In this document: piece after piece, positions 25,270 to 33,331 of the stretch
Numbering within the stretch: position 1 is the stretch's first letter
Layout of the letters: every line of letters begins with the position of its first letter
Source: Knufia peltigerae
Taxonomy: Eukaryota; Ascomycota; Eurotiomycetes; Chaetothyriales; Trichomeriaceae
Assembly: GCA_030247855.1 (NCBI GenBank)
Contig: JAPDRN010000057.1
Location: 145,621 to 209,620, forward strand
Direction: 5' to 3'
DNA length: 64,000 nucleotides
Made by a program: the position numbers and the translations under genes
The notes under the pieces: generated by a model
What the model was told of the DNA's origin: nothing
Databases searched by the model: none
What the model saw: the letters and a program-made list of their open reading frames with translations, nothing else

Positions 25270-26046
25270 CTACTGACTCACGGGGGAGGGCGGTGCCAGC
25301 CAGTAGTCATCTCCAATTCTCAGAACACTGCTCAGCGCTACATCGATCATCAAGGGCCGTCGCCACGTGACATCAGGCAGGAAGCTGAAGTCCGATCTGG
25401 ACAGTGCACCCACAGCTTCTCTTTGGTGCAACCAACGTGCCCTCTTCCGCATCTCCCGAGCAAGCACTTGTAGAGTGGCGTCTTCACTTCCGCCTGTGCT
25501 CAAGTAGTGGCTTGCGGCTCCCTTCATGGACGACCAGATCACGTAGCGCTTGCGACCAAGACTGAGTTGAGCCCACTCATCGTCTTGGCAGTTCAGAATT
25601 TCATCTACTAGTCGAGTCCCGATCCGGTGTCTGCGTAACAGTGATGTCAGATAGGCGGCCGCTTCACGATCTGCCAGCTGCCGCCATACCCAGAGCTTTT
25701 CCTCAGGTGCGAGCGCCGGATCCCAAGCGGAGAGCATCAGAGAAAGTGCGGCATACAGGTCGCTGGGCAAAGCCCAGTCCTTCTGATATGCCCAGCTGAC
25801 CGGTTCATACAGAGAACGCTTGGTGGACAGGCTGTCCTGGCCAGCGGGCGCGACGACACCCGCACTCCTTAGGAAGGTCAGCAGTTGGTGCGTGATTGAT
25901 GGATCTGCAGAGACCGGAGCGCTGACCGTGGTCGACCGCTCCAAGGCGCACCAAGCACAGGTGTAGAAAGGGCCAAGCGACACGACAAGTGAGTCGAGCT
26001 CGGGCCACGAAGGAAGGAGGGTCTGTTGGCTACGGCCACAGATCAC
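25270..26046 (-). CDS. Hypothetical protein divergent from an XRE regulator
   Basis: I do not recognise this 258-residue soluble protein. It contains a winged-helix-like stretch (SITHQLLTFLRSAGVVAPAGQ, residues 50-70), many Trp residues, and a helical middle part (SDLYAALSLMLSAWDPALAPEEKLWVWRQLADREAAAYLTSLL). It ends with a beta-like segment, VALSSVLRIGDDYWLAP. It is transcribed away from a small XRE protein gene 120 bases off, a layout common for a regulated toxin-like or defence gene. Function not inferred. Confidence 0.55.
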   Translation of the reverse strand: MICGRSQQTLLPSWPELDSLVVSLGPFYTCAWCALERSTTVSAPVSADPSITHQLLTFLRSAGVVAPAGQDSLSTKRSLYEPVSWAYQKDWALPSDLYAALSLMLSAWDPALAPEEKLWVWRQLADREAAAYLTSLLRRHRIGTRLVDEILNCQDDEWAQLSLGRKRYVIWSSMKGAASHYLSTGGSEDATLQVLAREMRKRARWLHQREAVGALSRSDFSFLPDVTWRRPLMIDVALSSVLRIGDDYWLAPPSPVSQ

Positions 26047-26100
26047 TCGATCCCCGGCAAATTCACCAGCCCCGATGCTAACAAGGCGGTGTGATGTCGT

Positions 26101-26117
26101 CTACATGATTTTCATGT
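26101..26117. promoter_or_regulatory. Operator candidate upstream of the XRE gene
   Basis: TACATGA and TCATGTA form a perfect seven-base inverted repeat with the centre TTT, between the divergent unknown gene and the XRE gene. Position and symmetry fit an autoregulatory site. Confidence 0.5.
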
Positions 26118-26166
26118 ATCGAAGCCCTCAGCCATAGATTGCCTTCCGCTCCCTGAGGCGGACCGG

Positions 26167-26436
26167 ATGGCTACGAAGACGATCTATCAGAACGAGTACC
26201 TCCGCTTGATCGGCAAGCTTCGTGACCGTCGGGAGGGCCTGGGAATCAGTCAGACCCAGCTTGCTGCCCATCTCGGCTGGCCCCAGCAGCGCATCTCCTC
26301 AATTGAGTCGGGGTCCCGTCGCTTGGATGTCCTGGAGTTCTGCCTACTAGCATCTGCCCTGGGCGTACCGCCGGCCGAGGTATCTGACTTGATCTCCAAG
26401 GCGGTGAAGGCCGTAAGGGTTACAAGGATCAAGTAG
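26167..26436 (+). CDS. XRE-family helix-turn-helix regulator
   Basis: The 89-residue protein is a single HTH_3 domain: LRDRREGLGISQTQLAAHLGWPQQRISSIESGSRRLDVLEFCLLASALG. It should bind DNA as a dimer. It is the last gene of the island before the disrupted comM, divergent from the unknown 258-residue gene, which it probably controls. The intergenic region has TACATGATTTTCATGTA, a palindrome-like site at about 26101 that could be its operator. Confidence 0.85.
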   Translation: MATKTIYQNEYLRLIGKLRDRREGLGISQTQLAAHLGWPQQRISSIESGSRRLDVLEFCLLASALGVPPAEVSDLISKAVKAVRVTRIK

Positions 26437-26716
26437 GCATAATTTAAAGCAGTGTTCCTGTTTCATGCTTAAGTTGTTGATTTGCATGATTTAAATAAGA
26501 TTTTCATTGTTTTTGGTACGGGACGGTTCAGAAAGCGTGGCGCGTTGGAGGCGGACTCCAGGGGGCCAACAACCAGACAGTAGGTGTGCAGGCCTATCTG
26601 GCGAAGTTTGAAATGGATCCCAAGCTGCGCCGATTAGTGTTTCGCCTAGGCTCTTGATGTCGCGACGCTGTGTCACGTCAGGTGTAGCAAGCAGCAACTT
26701 CATGTCATAGGTACAG
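26437..26716. other. Right end of the island and junction with comM
   Basis: On the comM strand the coding sequence is normal up to AACCCCTGTCCCTG; then foreign, AT-richer sequence begins with TGTACCTATGACATG. Within 60 bases there are three TGTC repeats on the plus strand (26658, 26671, 26703). An element end that starts with TGT and carries several short repeats is reminiscent of Tn7-like ends, but no such transposase is in the window and the only recombinase seen is of the tyrosine type. The exact boundary cannot be fixed without the other end. Confidence 0.55.
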
Positions 26717-27756
26717 GGACAGGGGTTCATCGCCGCCACCAGTTGGAAGCGGGCGGGGTAGACCACGCTGCGCGCCGCGCGCGAGATGCGGATGTGGCCG
26801 GACTCCAGTGGCTCGCGCAGGGTTTCCAGCGCACTGCGGTTCCACTCCGGCAGTTCATCCAGGAACAGCACGCCGTGATGCGCCAGCGAGATCTCGCCGG
26901 GGCAGGGCGGATTACCGCCCCCCACCAACGCCGCCGCGCTCGCGCTGTGGTGCGGCGCCCGGAACGGCCGCTGTCGCCAGTGCTTCGGGTCCAGTCCTTC
27001 GCCGCTGACCGAAGTGATGGCCGCCAACTGCAGAGCATCGATCTCTTCGCTATCCGGCAGCAGGCTTGGCAGGCGCGAGGCGAGCAGTGTCTTGCCGCAG
27101 CCGGGGCTGCCGATCAGCAGCAGATGATGGCCACCGGCGGCGGCCACTTCCAACGCGCGGCGTGCGAGCGCCTGCCCGCGCACGTCGGCAAGATCCGGAA
27201 GTGGCAACGGTGTGGTGTTCACGCGTTCTACCTGCGGCAGCAAGCGTGGATTGCCCAGCCCGGCGCAGCATTCCAGCAGGGTACGCGCCACGCGCACATC
27301 CGCGTGCTGGGCCAGCGCGGCCTCGGCAGCGTTGCCCGGCGGCACAATCAGGATGCGCCCAGCTTCGGCTGCAGCAATCGCGGCGGGCAGCGCGCCGGAA
27401 ACCGGGCGCAGCTCGCCGGTCAGGCCCAGCTCGCCGAGGAACTCATACTGCAGCAGCGACTGCGGATCGACCTGGCCGCTGGCAGCGAGGATGCCAAGGG
27501 CAATCGCGAGGTCATAACGTCCGCCTTCCTTCGGCAGGTCGGCCGGCGCCAGGTTGAGGGTGATGCGCCGCTGCGGGAAGTCGAAGCGGGCGCAGAGCAG
27601 GGCGGCACGCACACGCTCGCGCGACTCGCGCACGCTGGTCTCGGCCAGGCCGACAATCTGGGTGACGGGTAGGCCACCGGAGAGATGCACCTCGATCCGC
27701 ACCAGCGGGGCATCGACCCCGGCGCGGGCACGGCTGTGGACCAGCGCCAGGCTCAT
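26491..27756 (-). pseudogene. comM: comM/yifB Mg-chelatase-like AAA ATPase, 3' part lost
   Basis: ComM is a hexameric branch-migration helicase for natural transformation. Starting at MSLALVHSRARAG, the gene encodes the N-terminal fold (VRIEVHLSGGLPVTQIVGL), Walker A in LLIGSPGCGKTLLASRLP, the PFRAPHHSASAAALVGGG loop, Walker B in GVLFLDELPEW, and then MNPCPC. Here the family would continue with a Cys-rich zinc-type loop; instead the frame passes into island DNA at about 26716 and ends 75 codons later. The last third of the protein, including the arginine-finger and C-terminal domains, is missing, so DNA uptake recombination is probably weakened in this strain. Confidence 0.9.
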
Positions 27757-27885
27757 GTGTGGTTTCCTGCGGAGGGGCGCTTGATGGTGCGGCGGCGACG
27801 TGCCGATCACCATCGGAATACTTCGGCAGGGCATATAGGATTTGTCCGGCCAGCCACTACGTGTGGTTCAGTCGTCGGGACGACG

Positions 27886-28236
27886 TCAGATATGGCGTTC
27901 GGCAGACCTCATCAACTCAACAATGTGGTCGAGGAAGGAGATCGGAAGGTTGCGCGATGCCGTCAACATGCGGGCTTCCATTTGCAGGCGCATTCCTTCC
28001 GGCTTCCCACCATCGGCGATGGTGTCACCCGAAATCAGCCAAGATTCGCTCACGCACGTGACCCTGCTCAGCGCATGCAGGTGGTCGATAGACGGCACGA
28101 AGCCTAGTTCGCGCTCCCAGTGGCCCACCGTCGCCCGATTCACGTTCAGGGCTTTGGCGAGATCGGTTTGAGATAGCCCGTTGCTGATACGCGCAACGCG
28201 GATCCGGGCTGACAGTGAATCAGTGCGGAACTCCAT
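27886..28236 (-). CDS. XRE-family transcriptional regulator
   Basis: The 116-residue protein has an N-terminal HTH_3 domain (RIRVARISNGLSQTDLAKALNVNRATVGHWERELGFVPSIDHLHALSRV) and a short C-terminal helical part. The start at MEFRTDS was chosen; an earlier start is open for 20 codons but less likely. It stands alone between comM and the RiPP-like operon and is transcribed away from the latter. A role in regulating that operon is possible but unproven. Confidence 0.8.
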   Translation of the reverse strand: MEFRTDSLSARIRVARISNGLSQTDLAKALNVNRATVGHWERELGFVPSIDHLHALSRVTCVSESWLISGDTIADGGKPEGMRLQMEARMLTASRNLPISFLDHIVELMRSAERHI

Positions 28237-28681
28237 GAATACTCCCCTTCCTAGGCTGCCTTGCACAGGACATGCGGGGAAGTGTGTGAGTGCCAATACA
28301 GATCGTCAATTCTGTAGCAGGTCTACTATGTCGGTTCTCGCACGAATCTCTTCTTGAATTCGCTGAGAACGCTGCTTCTGACACGTGGCGATATGGGTGA
28401 ACGTCGCGCCATCCCTATCTTTGGCCAAGACGTTAGCGACAGTGACGTCCTTTCAGGGCCAGCACACAAGTGCAAATGCAAGCACTCAACCCGTGATGGT
28501 TGCCCTCTGGACGTAGTGAAAGCTGGGGCGCAACCGCCCAAGCCCGGCGGAAGCTGTGCGCGGCACAGCAGCGAGGTTGCAGCTGGATACCGGCGGGCCG
28601 TTGAATCAAGTTGAGCCACAACGCTGATCACGTTCGCAGCTCAGAAGATCAAATGCCCACCATTACATGGAGTAAAGAAAA
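28237..28681. other. Intergenic region upstream of the RiPP-like operon
   Basis: No gene is supported in this stretch of about 445 bases. It should contain the promoter of the His-rich peptide operon on the plus strand. No clear repeat or terminator is seen. Confidence 0.45.
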
Positions 28682-28990
28682 ATGACCCAACGCACTGCTG
28701 TGAAGACTCTCTCGTCCCTCACGCTGATCATTGCGGGTGTCGCGGCCGCAGGTTCGGCTTCTGCTGCTGCATCGAACGGAACTTTCGCCAATGATATTGC
28801 GGCGTCGACGTCCATCCAGGCGGATATGCAGTCCCTGAGCATTAGTGAGTTCACAGACGAAAAATCTGCGCTTATCGCAGATGGGCACCATCACTCCGAT
28901 TCTATCGGGTCGCATCACCATCACGACACGGCGAGCAAGCAGGTGGCATTTGCTTCGCGCAGTTCCGCCGATTCCCGATTCGACGTCTGA
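28682..28990 (+). CDS. Putative RiPP precursor: His-rich peptide with Sec-like leader
   Basis: The 102-residue product starts with a basic, hydrophobic leader that ends in AGSASAAAS, a typical Sec signal with an AxA site. The middle is polar and acidic (SLSISEFTDEKSALIADG). A histidine cluster follows, HHHSDSIGSHHHHD, and then a Ser/Arg-rich tail ending SRFDV. GGAG precedes the ATG at a good distance. Position immediately ahead of an HExxH peptide-hydroxylase-type gene, a hairpin, a methyltransferase and exporters marks it as the likely substrate peptide. The His cluster could bind Cu, Zn or Ni, or be the modified core. No similarity to a named precursor family is recognised. Confidence 0.7.
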   Translation: MTQRTAVKTLSSLTLIIAGVAAAGSASAAASNGTFANDIAASTSIQADMQSLSISEFTDEKSALIADGHHHSDSIGSHHHHDTASKQVAFASRSSADSRFDV

Positions 28991-28996
28991 AGGGAG

Positions 28997-29020
28997 AGGG
29001 GCGGGGATCTCTCCGCCCCT
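28997..29020 (+). terminator. Attenuator-like hairpin after the precursor gene
   Basis: AGGGGCGG and CCGCCCCT, extended by two more pairs, form a ten-pair stem with an ATCT loop. No U-run follows, so it is better read as a partial terminator or an mRNA-end stabiliser. It would let precursor transcripts outnumber enzyme transcripts, as in many RiPP operons. Confidence 0.65.
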
Positions 29021-29160
29021 TGCACGTAGATCACTGTCATGCAGAGCCTATAGACGCCAGAGGTGGTTTTCGATCTTTGGCCTCAAGTTGGATTTGAAGG
29101 GTGGATAAGAGCGGCCAGGTGCAAGTAGCGAGGACGGCGATGACTGCATGGAGGAGAAAA

Positions 29161-30408
29161 ATGAATTCGATGACCCAGGCGAAACGGACTGATGTAAGAA
29201 GCCCGATCTGCCTGATGGAAATCGCAGATACAACAGAAAGCATGGAGTCGGTCGTCGAGGGCATCCTCTGGTCAAGACTCCGCAGGATGAAAGCGCGACT
29301 TCAGGAAGTGCTTGCCGACCCGCAGTACGGGGCGACGGCTCGCGCCATGCATCAGATGTACCAGTCAATCGGGTCCGATCGCCAAGCTCGCGTATTGCTC
29401 AGTTCCGAGTTCTGCGAGCAGTATCTGTGCCTGGAGTCCGCGCGAAAGGGCAGGCTGGAGGCCGGAGCTGACGAGCAGGAGAGGGCAGAGGAACAGGCCC
29501 GCGCGCTTGGCGCGCTGCATGACATCATCGCTCGGGAGAAATCGATCGCCGAGTTGGCGCAGGGACGGACCGGCAGGTATCTGAGAGAGGCGCGGCAGTG
29601 GCAACTCTACAGCCCGGTTGGAGATTGCGTTGCGGAAAAGGATGCCACGGGCGTGTGGACCCTTCGGCAGTTGCCGAAGCTGGGTGACTGTATCGCGCTG
29701 GATCTTGAGAGCCCACCGGCGCGGCACCATGAGCCACGTTCTGGGGTGCTGAGCCAACCGTGCCTGCCGCTGACCGATGCGGAGCGCGAGCATGTCTCGC
29801 GAAAGCTGGCAGAGGCGCTGGCGGCGATCGATCGGTCAGAACCCATGTACGGCATTCTCATCCGCAACTTTGTCCGGCGGATCACCGTACGCAAGTCGGC
29901 AGAGGTCACCTCCGATGAAGCCGGTCGCTACGGCTCGGAGCATGTGCCGAGGCAGCCGGGTTCCATTCGACTGCTGAACACGCATAACCCTGAGCTGCTG
30001 GTCGAGGCGTGTATGGAGAGCATCATGCATGAAAGCACGCACAACTATCTGGCCGCGTGGGAGCTTGCCAACGGGTTCTTCGTTGCCAATGACTACCAGC
30101 ACCGTGTCGTGTCTCCGTGGTCCGGCAATCCCATTCCCAACTCCTCCTACATCCACGCGGTCTTCGTCTACTACGTGTGTCACCGCCTGCTCAAGCGTCA
30201 TCTCGAGATTTCTCCGGACCTGGGTGAAGCCGCCAAGCGCCACGTCCAGCGCAGGTTGGCCGTCTGCGCCGCCGGCTTCCTGATCGAGCAGGATCTCAGT
30301 GGTCGGTTGATGACCAAGGACGCCATCAATGGCGAGGTCGGGCAGATGATCGATCAGATGCAGGCCGAGATGAAGCGTCAGTATCGCTACGGGGAGTGGC
30401 AGCAATGA
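29161..30408 (+). CDS. HExxH-motif peptide-modifying enzyme (aKG-HExxH hydroxylase type)
   Basis: The 415-residue protein has the motif HESTH at 290-294 within LVEACMESIMHESTHNYLAAWE, followed by VVSPWSGNPIPNSSYIHAVFVYY. That order is the hallmark of the HExxH putative peptide-modification family, now linked to alpha-ketoglutarate-dependent beta-hydroxylation of RiPP precursors; it is not a classical zinc protease. I use the ATG preceded by GGAGGAG. An N-terminal helical part (residues 20-170) may bind the precursor. The stop overlaps the next start (ATGA). Expected reaction: hydroxylation of side chains such as His or Asp in the His-rich peptide encoded just upstream; the target residue is inferred. 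Confidence 0.75.
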   Translation: MNSMTQAKRTDVRSPICLMEIADTTESMESVVEGILWSRLRRMKARLQEVLADPQYGATARAMHQMYQSIGSDRQARVLLSSEFCEQYLCLESARKGRLEAGADEQERAEEQARALGALHDIIAREKSIAELAQGRTGRYLREARQWQLYSPVGDCVAEKDATGVWTLRQLPKLGDCIALDLESPPARHHEPRSGVLSQPCLPLTDAEREHVSRKLAEALAAIDRSEPMYGILIRNFVRRITVRKSAEVTSDEAGRYGSEHVPRQPGSIRLLNTHNPELLVEACMESIMHESTHNYLAAWELANGFFVANDYQHRVVSPWSGNPIPNSSYIHAVFVYYVCHRLLKRHLEISPDLGEAAKRHVQRRLAVCAAGFLIEQDLSGRLMTKDAINGEVGQMIDQMQAEMKRQYRYGEWQQ

Positions 30409-31250
30409 GCAGAACAGTCGTCATCCACGCGGATCACCTTGACCCGGTCGCGCTGCGGGCGCTGGCCACGGGTGTCCCCGCCATACACATTGATGAGCTG
30501 ATACCAGTAATGGAGGGTCAACCCTGGCCTGAGGTTCTCCGGCTGAGCCCAGGTGCGCATCTTGAGAGTCTGTTCCGCGGAACCAACGTGGTGAACCGGG
30601 TCTTCTCCCTGGAAGGAACGCAGGTCGAACGGTTCCTGGCCGAGCACGGAGTGGACGCCCGCTGGTTCCATATCCGCCTGCAGCCGCTTCTGGCGCTGGG
30701 GGTGAGCCTCTGTCACGACACCGGCACGCGCGGCGTATCCCGGTGTCTGGCCCCGCTGAATGTGCAGTGGTTTGAACTCGAACGCGCTCTTCCCGAGGCG
30801 AATACGCCTGACTTCGCCTATAGCTTTGGCTACGAAGAACCAGACCTGTCCCGCATCGAGGACCCCATGCAGAAGTCGGTCTGGTCGCTTTTTGACTGGC
30901 GACAGGAACGGCAGCTTCATGACGAAGAGCGCCGCAGGCATCAGTTCCACGTGTCCAGGCCGAAGGGCGTCCCCGTGATCGCCTGGTTCCTTGGGCGGGA
31001 CTACAACGGAATCCACTTTCCCCGTGGAAGCGTTGAGGTCGATGATGCTGTGTGCGGGCAGCTGACGCGAGCAGCTGCACAGGCCTTCCGTGCCGAAGCA
31101 GGAGAGATGCTCCTGTACGTGACGGATCAAGCAATCACCTTCCATGCATTCTCGCCCTACCTTCGTTCCGTCGCCGCCGACACCGCTGTGCAGACTGCAT
31201 TGGACGCGTGGTTGCTTACCGGCAGCGCCGGAGGTGTGAATGCTGCTTGA
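30405..31250 (+). CDS. Unrecognised protein of the RiPP-like operon
   Basis: I cannot assign this 281-residue protein to a family. It is soluble, with conserved-looking stretches such as LGVSLCHDTGTRGVSRCLAPLNVQWFE, FSFGYEEPDLSRIEDP-like acidic segments, and GVPVIAWFLGRDYNGIHFPRG. No signal peptide, membrane segment or known catalytic motif is evident. It overlaps the hydroxylase stop by four bases, and the methyltransferase start lies inside its last codons, so all three are translationally coupled. That coupling suggests a partner of the hydroxylase, a precursor-binding protein, or a further tailoring enzyme. Confidence 0.7.
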   Translation: MSRTVVIHADHLDPVALRALATGVPAIHIDELIPVMEGQPWPEVLRLSPGAHLESLFRGTNVVNRVFSLEGTQVERFLAEHGVDARWFHIRLQPLLALGVSLCHDTGTRGVSRCLAPLNVQWFELERALPEANTPDFAYSFGYEEPDLSRIEDPMQKSVWSLFDWRQERQLHDEERRRHQFHVSRPKGVPVIAWFLGRDYNGIHFPRGSVEVDDAVCGQLTRAAAQAFRAEAGEMLLYVTDQAITFHAFSPYLRSVAADTAVQTALDAWLLTGSAGGVNAA

Positions 31251-32013
31251 GAAGCTGAGCTCGCTGCGCGAGTCCATGGGCTGGGTCTACGGAAGCGAGG
31301 ACCTGTGCGTACTGTTGTACAGCCTGGTCAAGCGGACGCGCCCGCGCATCGTGGTCGAACTGGGTACCGGGTTTGGCGTCACTGCGGCCTGGATGGCCGG
31401 TGCACTGCGGGAGAACGGCAGCGGTGTCATTCACACCTATGACAATGGTTCGCACTTCTCCAGTGAGCCAGGCATCAGGTTTGTCGAGGGCCTGCAGGGG
31501 CCGCTTGCAGATTCACTGCGGGAGATGGGGCATGACTATCCCGCTTTTCTGCAGCACGTATTCCAGTGGGCCGGGGTCGAGAATCACGTTGTTGCCAACT
31601 GGCAGGAGATCGGCTTTGCCGAGATTGCCCGGGCCCCCGCCTTTGACGGCGGAATAGACATGGTCTTTTCCGACTTCAACCACTCCCAGGACAGCATCCA
31701 GGCCTTGCTTGCAGCGTTTCTGCCGCGCATGGCGGAAAGCGCCTCGATCTTCATCGACAGCGCCTCCACCCAGCGGCTCAGCTACCTGACCCTGGAAGCC
31801 GTTGTGGACGCCCTGAATCAGAATAAGATACCCAAGGCGTTCATCAAGGATCGCAGCGAGCAGGACATTGACGCGCTGCTGCGCATGGTCCAGCGCTCGC
31901 GCTTCCGGCTGATGCATCTGCTGGAAGACTGCGATAGGGCGCAGAACAGCACGGCGTGGATCTCGATTGAACCGGTGGACGTGATTCCGACTGCGGCCAC
32001 CTTCCTGCATTAG
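31240..32013 (+). CDS. Class I SAM-dependent methyltransferase
   Basis: The 257-residue protein shows SAM motif I in RIVVELGTGFGVTAAWMAGAL (residues 36-56), an acidic motif II in GVIHTYDNG, and a motif in MVFSDFNHSQDS at the position of the O-methyltransferase DxxHxxE-like region. The family is broad (Methyltransf_24-like); the acceptor cannot be told. In this operon it probably methylates the modified peptide or a hydroxyl or carboxyl group created by the previous enzymes. Its ATG lies ten bases inside the end of the preceding gene. Confidence 0.8.
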   Translation: MLLEKLSSLRESMGWVYGSEDLCVLLYSLVKRTRPRIVVELGTGFGVTAAWMAGALRENGSGVIHTYDNGSHFSSEPGIRFVEGLQGPLADSLREMGHDYPAFLQHVFQWAGVENHVVANWQEIGFAEIARAPAFDGGIDMVFSDFNHSQDSIQALLAAFLPRMAESASIFIDSASTQRLSYLTLEAVVDALNQNKIPKAFIKDRSEQDIDALLRMVQRSRFRLMHLLEDCDRAQNSTAWISIEPVDVIPTAATFLH

Positions 32014-32023
32014 AGAGACGTAT

Positions 32024-33331
32024 ATGTTCGGCTATTACTTTGCGTTGGCCCGCACAAGGCTTCTGGAAACCAAGGGGATGAGCGCCGCGCTGATCCTGGC
32101 GCTGGGATTGGGCATCGGCGCAAGCATGACGATGTTGACTGTCGTGCGGACAATGACGTGGGATCCACTGCCGGGGCGAAGCGAGCATCTCTATCACCCC
32201 TTCATTGACGCACTCCCCACGTCGTACGACGTCAGGCCGGGCATGGACCCTCGCGTGGCCCTCACCTGGGTGGATGCGCAGAACCTGCTTCGGCAGGCCC
32301 CCGCCTCCCATCAGACCGCGCTGGCATCTGCCCGTCTGTTGGTGGATGCGCAGCGCAGCGTGCAGATTCCATTCTTCACGCAGGGGCAGTATGTCACTGC
32401 AGATGCGTTCGTCATGTTTGGCATCCCAGTGGCGCAGGGCAGGGCCTGGACGCGTGAAGATGATGCTGCCCACGCCCGGGTTGTCGTGCTGAGCCAGGAT
32501 CTGGCTGACCGTTTGGGCAGTGAAGGGCTGGTGGGAGCAACCGTCCGCCTTGGCGGCCAGGCATTCAGGGTGGTGGGTGTTGCCGGTCCGTGGAGCCCGC
32601 GTCCCCGGTTCTATACGGACCTTCAGCAGGATGTGTTCAAGGGGCGCGAAGACTTCTTCATCCCGATTGGTGTTGCAGCGGAAATGCAGATGGCGGTGTC
32701 CAGCAGCGTCTTCTCATGGAGCAGTGACAAGCCCCTCAATCGCCTGCAGGACGCCCGCACATCTTGGGTCCAGTTCTGGGCCGAACTGCCTGACGCGGCC
32801 AGTGTCGAGCAGTACGAGCGCTTCCTGGGCAACTACGCACGTACACAGCAGCAGGCAGGAAGGTTTGACAGGACAACCGCGCCGCGCATGGTGTCCTTGA
32901 GGGACTTCCTGGTCGAGCATCGCATCATCCCCAACGAGGTGAAGCTGCAGCTGGCGCTGTGCCTGGGCTTCCTGATCGTTTGCCTGCTGAACATGAGTGC
33001 CCTGATCTTCGCCCGCTTCATCCGCCGGTCCCATGAAATATCGGTCCGTCGGGCGCTGGGTGCGCGCCGGCAGGACGTCATCTATCAGCTCTGTACCGAA
33101 GCACTGATCATCGGCGGCTTGGGCGGGGCGGTAGGGTTGATCGTTGCAGAGGCCGGCCTCTACCTTGTGCGGATGCAGCCGGAAGACTACGCCTCGCTGG
33201 CCAACATGGATCTCAGCATGGCCGCTCTCACCGTGGGCCTGGCGTGTGTCTCCAGTGTCATCGCTGCGTTCTTCCCTGCGCTGCGCGCTACCTCAGGCCG
33301 TCTGGCCATGCAGATCAAGGCGTCAGAATGA
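32024..33331 (+). CDS. ABC transporter permease, MacB/FtsX type (first)
   Basis: A 435-residue permease with one N-terminal membrane helix (ALILALGLGIGASMTMLTVV), a large periplasmic MacB-PCD-like domain of about 250 residues, and three C-terminal helices of the FtsX fold (LALCLGFLIVCLLNMSALIF, with the conserved ISVRRALGARRQDVIYQL coupling segment). Such proteins power mechanotransmission or export rather than classical import. Two of them in a row form a heterodimer. No ATPase gene and no periplasmic adaptor are in the operon, so a partner must be encoded elsewhere. A likely role is export of, or self-protection against, the modified peptide. Confidence 0.88.
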   Translation: MFGYYFALARTRLLETKGMSAALILALGLGIGASMTMLTVVRTMTWDPLPGRSEHLYHPFIDALPTSYDVRPGMDPRVALTWVDAQNLLRQAPASHQTALASARLLVDAQRSVQIPFFTQGQYVTADAFVMFGIPVAQGRAWTREDDAAHARVVVLSQDLADRLGSEGLVGATVRLGGQAFRVVGVAGPWSPRPRFYTDLQQDVFKGREDFFIPIGVAAEMQMAVSSSVFSWSSDKPLNRLQDARTSWVQFWAELPDAASVEQYERFLGNYARTQQQAGRFDRTTAPRMVSLRDFLVEHRIIPNEVKLQLALCLGFLIVCLLNMSALIFARFIRRSHEISVRRALGARRQDVIYQLCTEALIIGGLGGAVGLIVAEAGLYLVRMQPEDYASLANMDLSMAALTVGLACVSSVIAAFFPALRATSGRLAMQIKASE

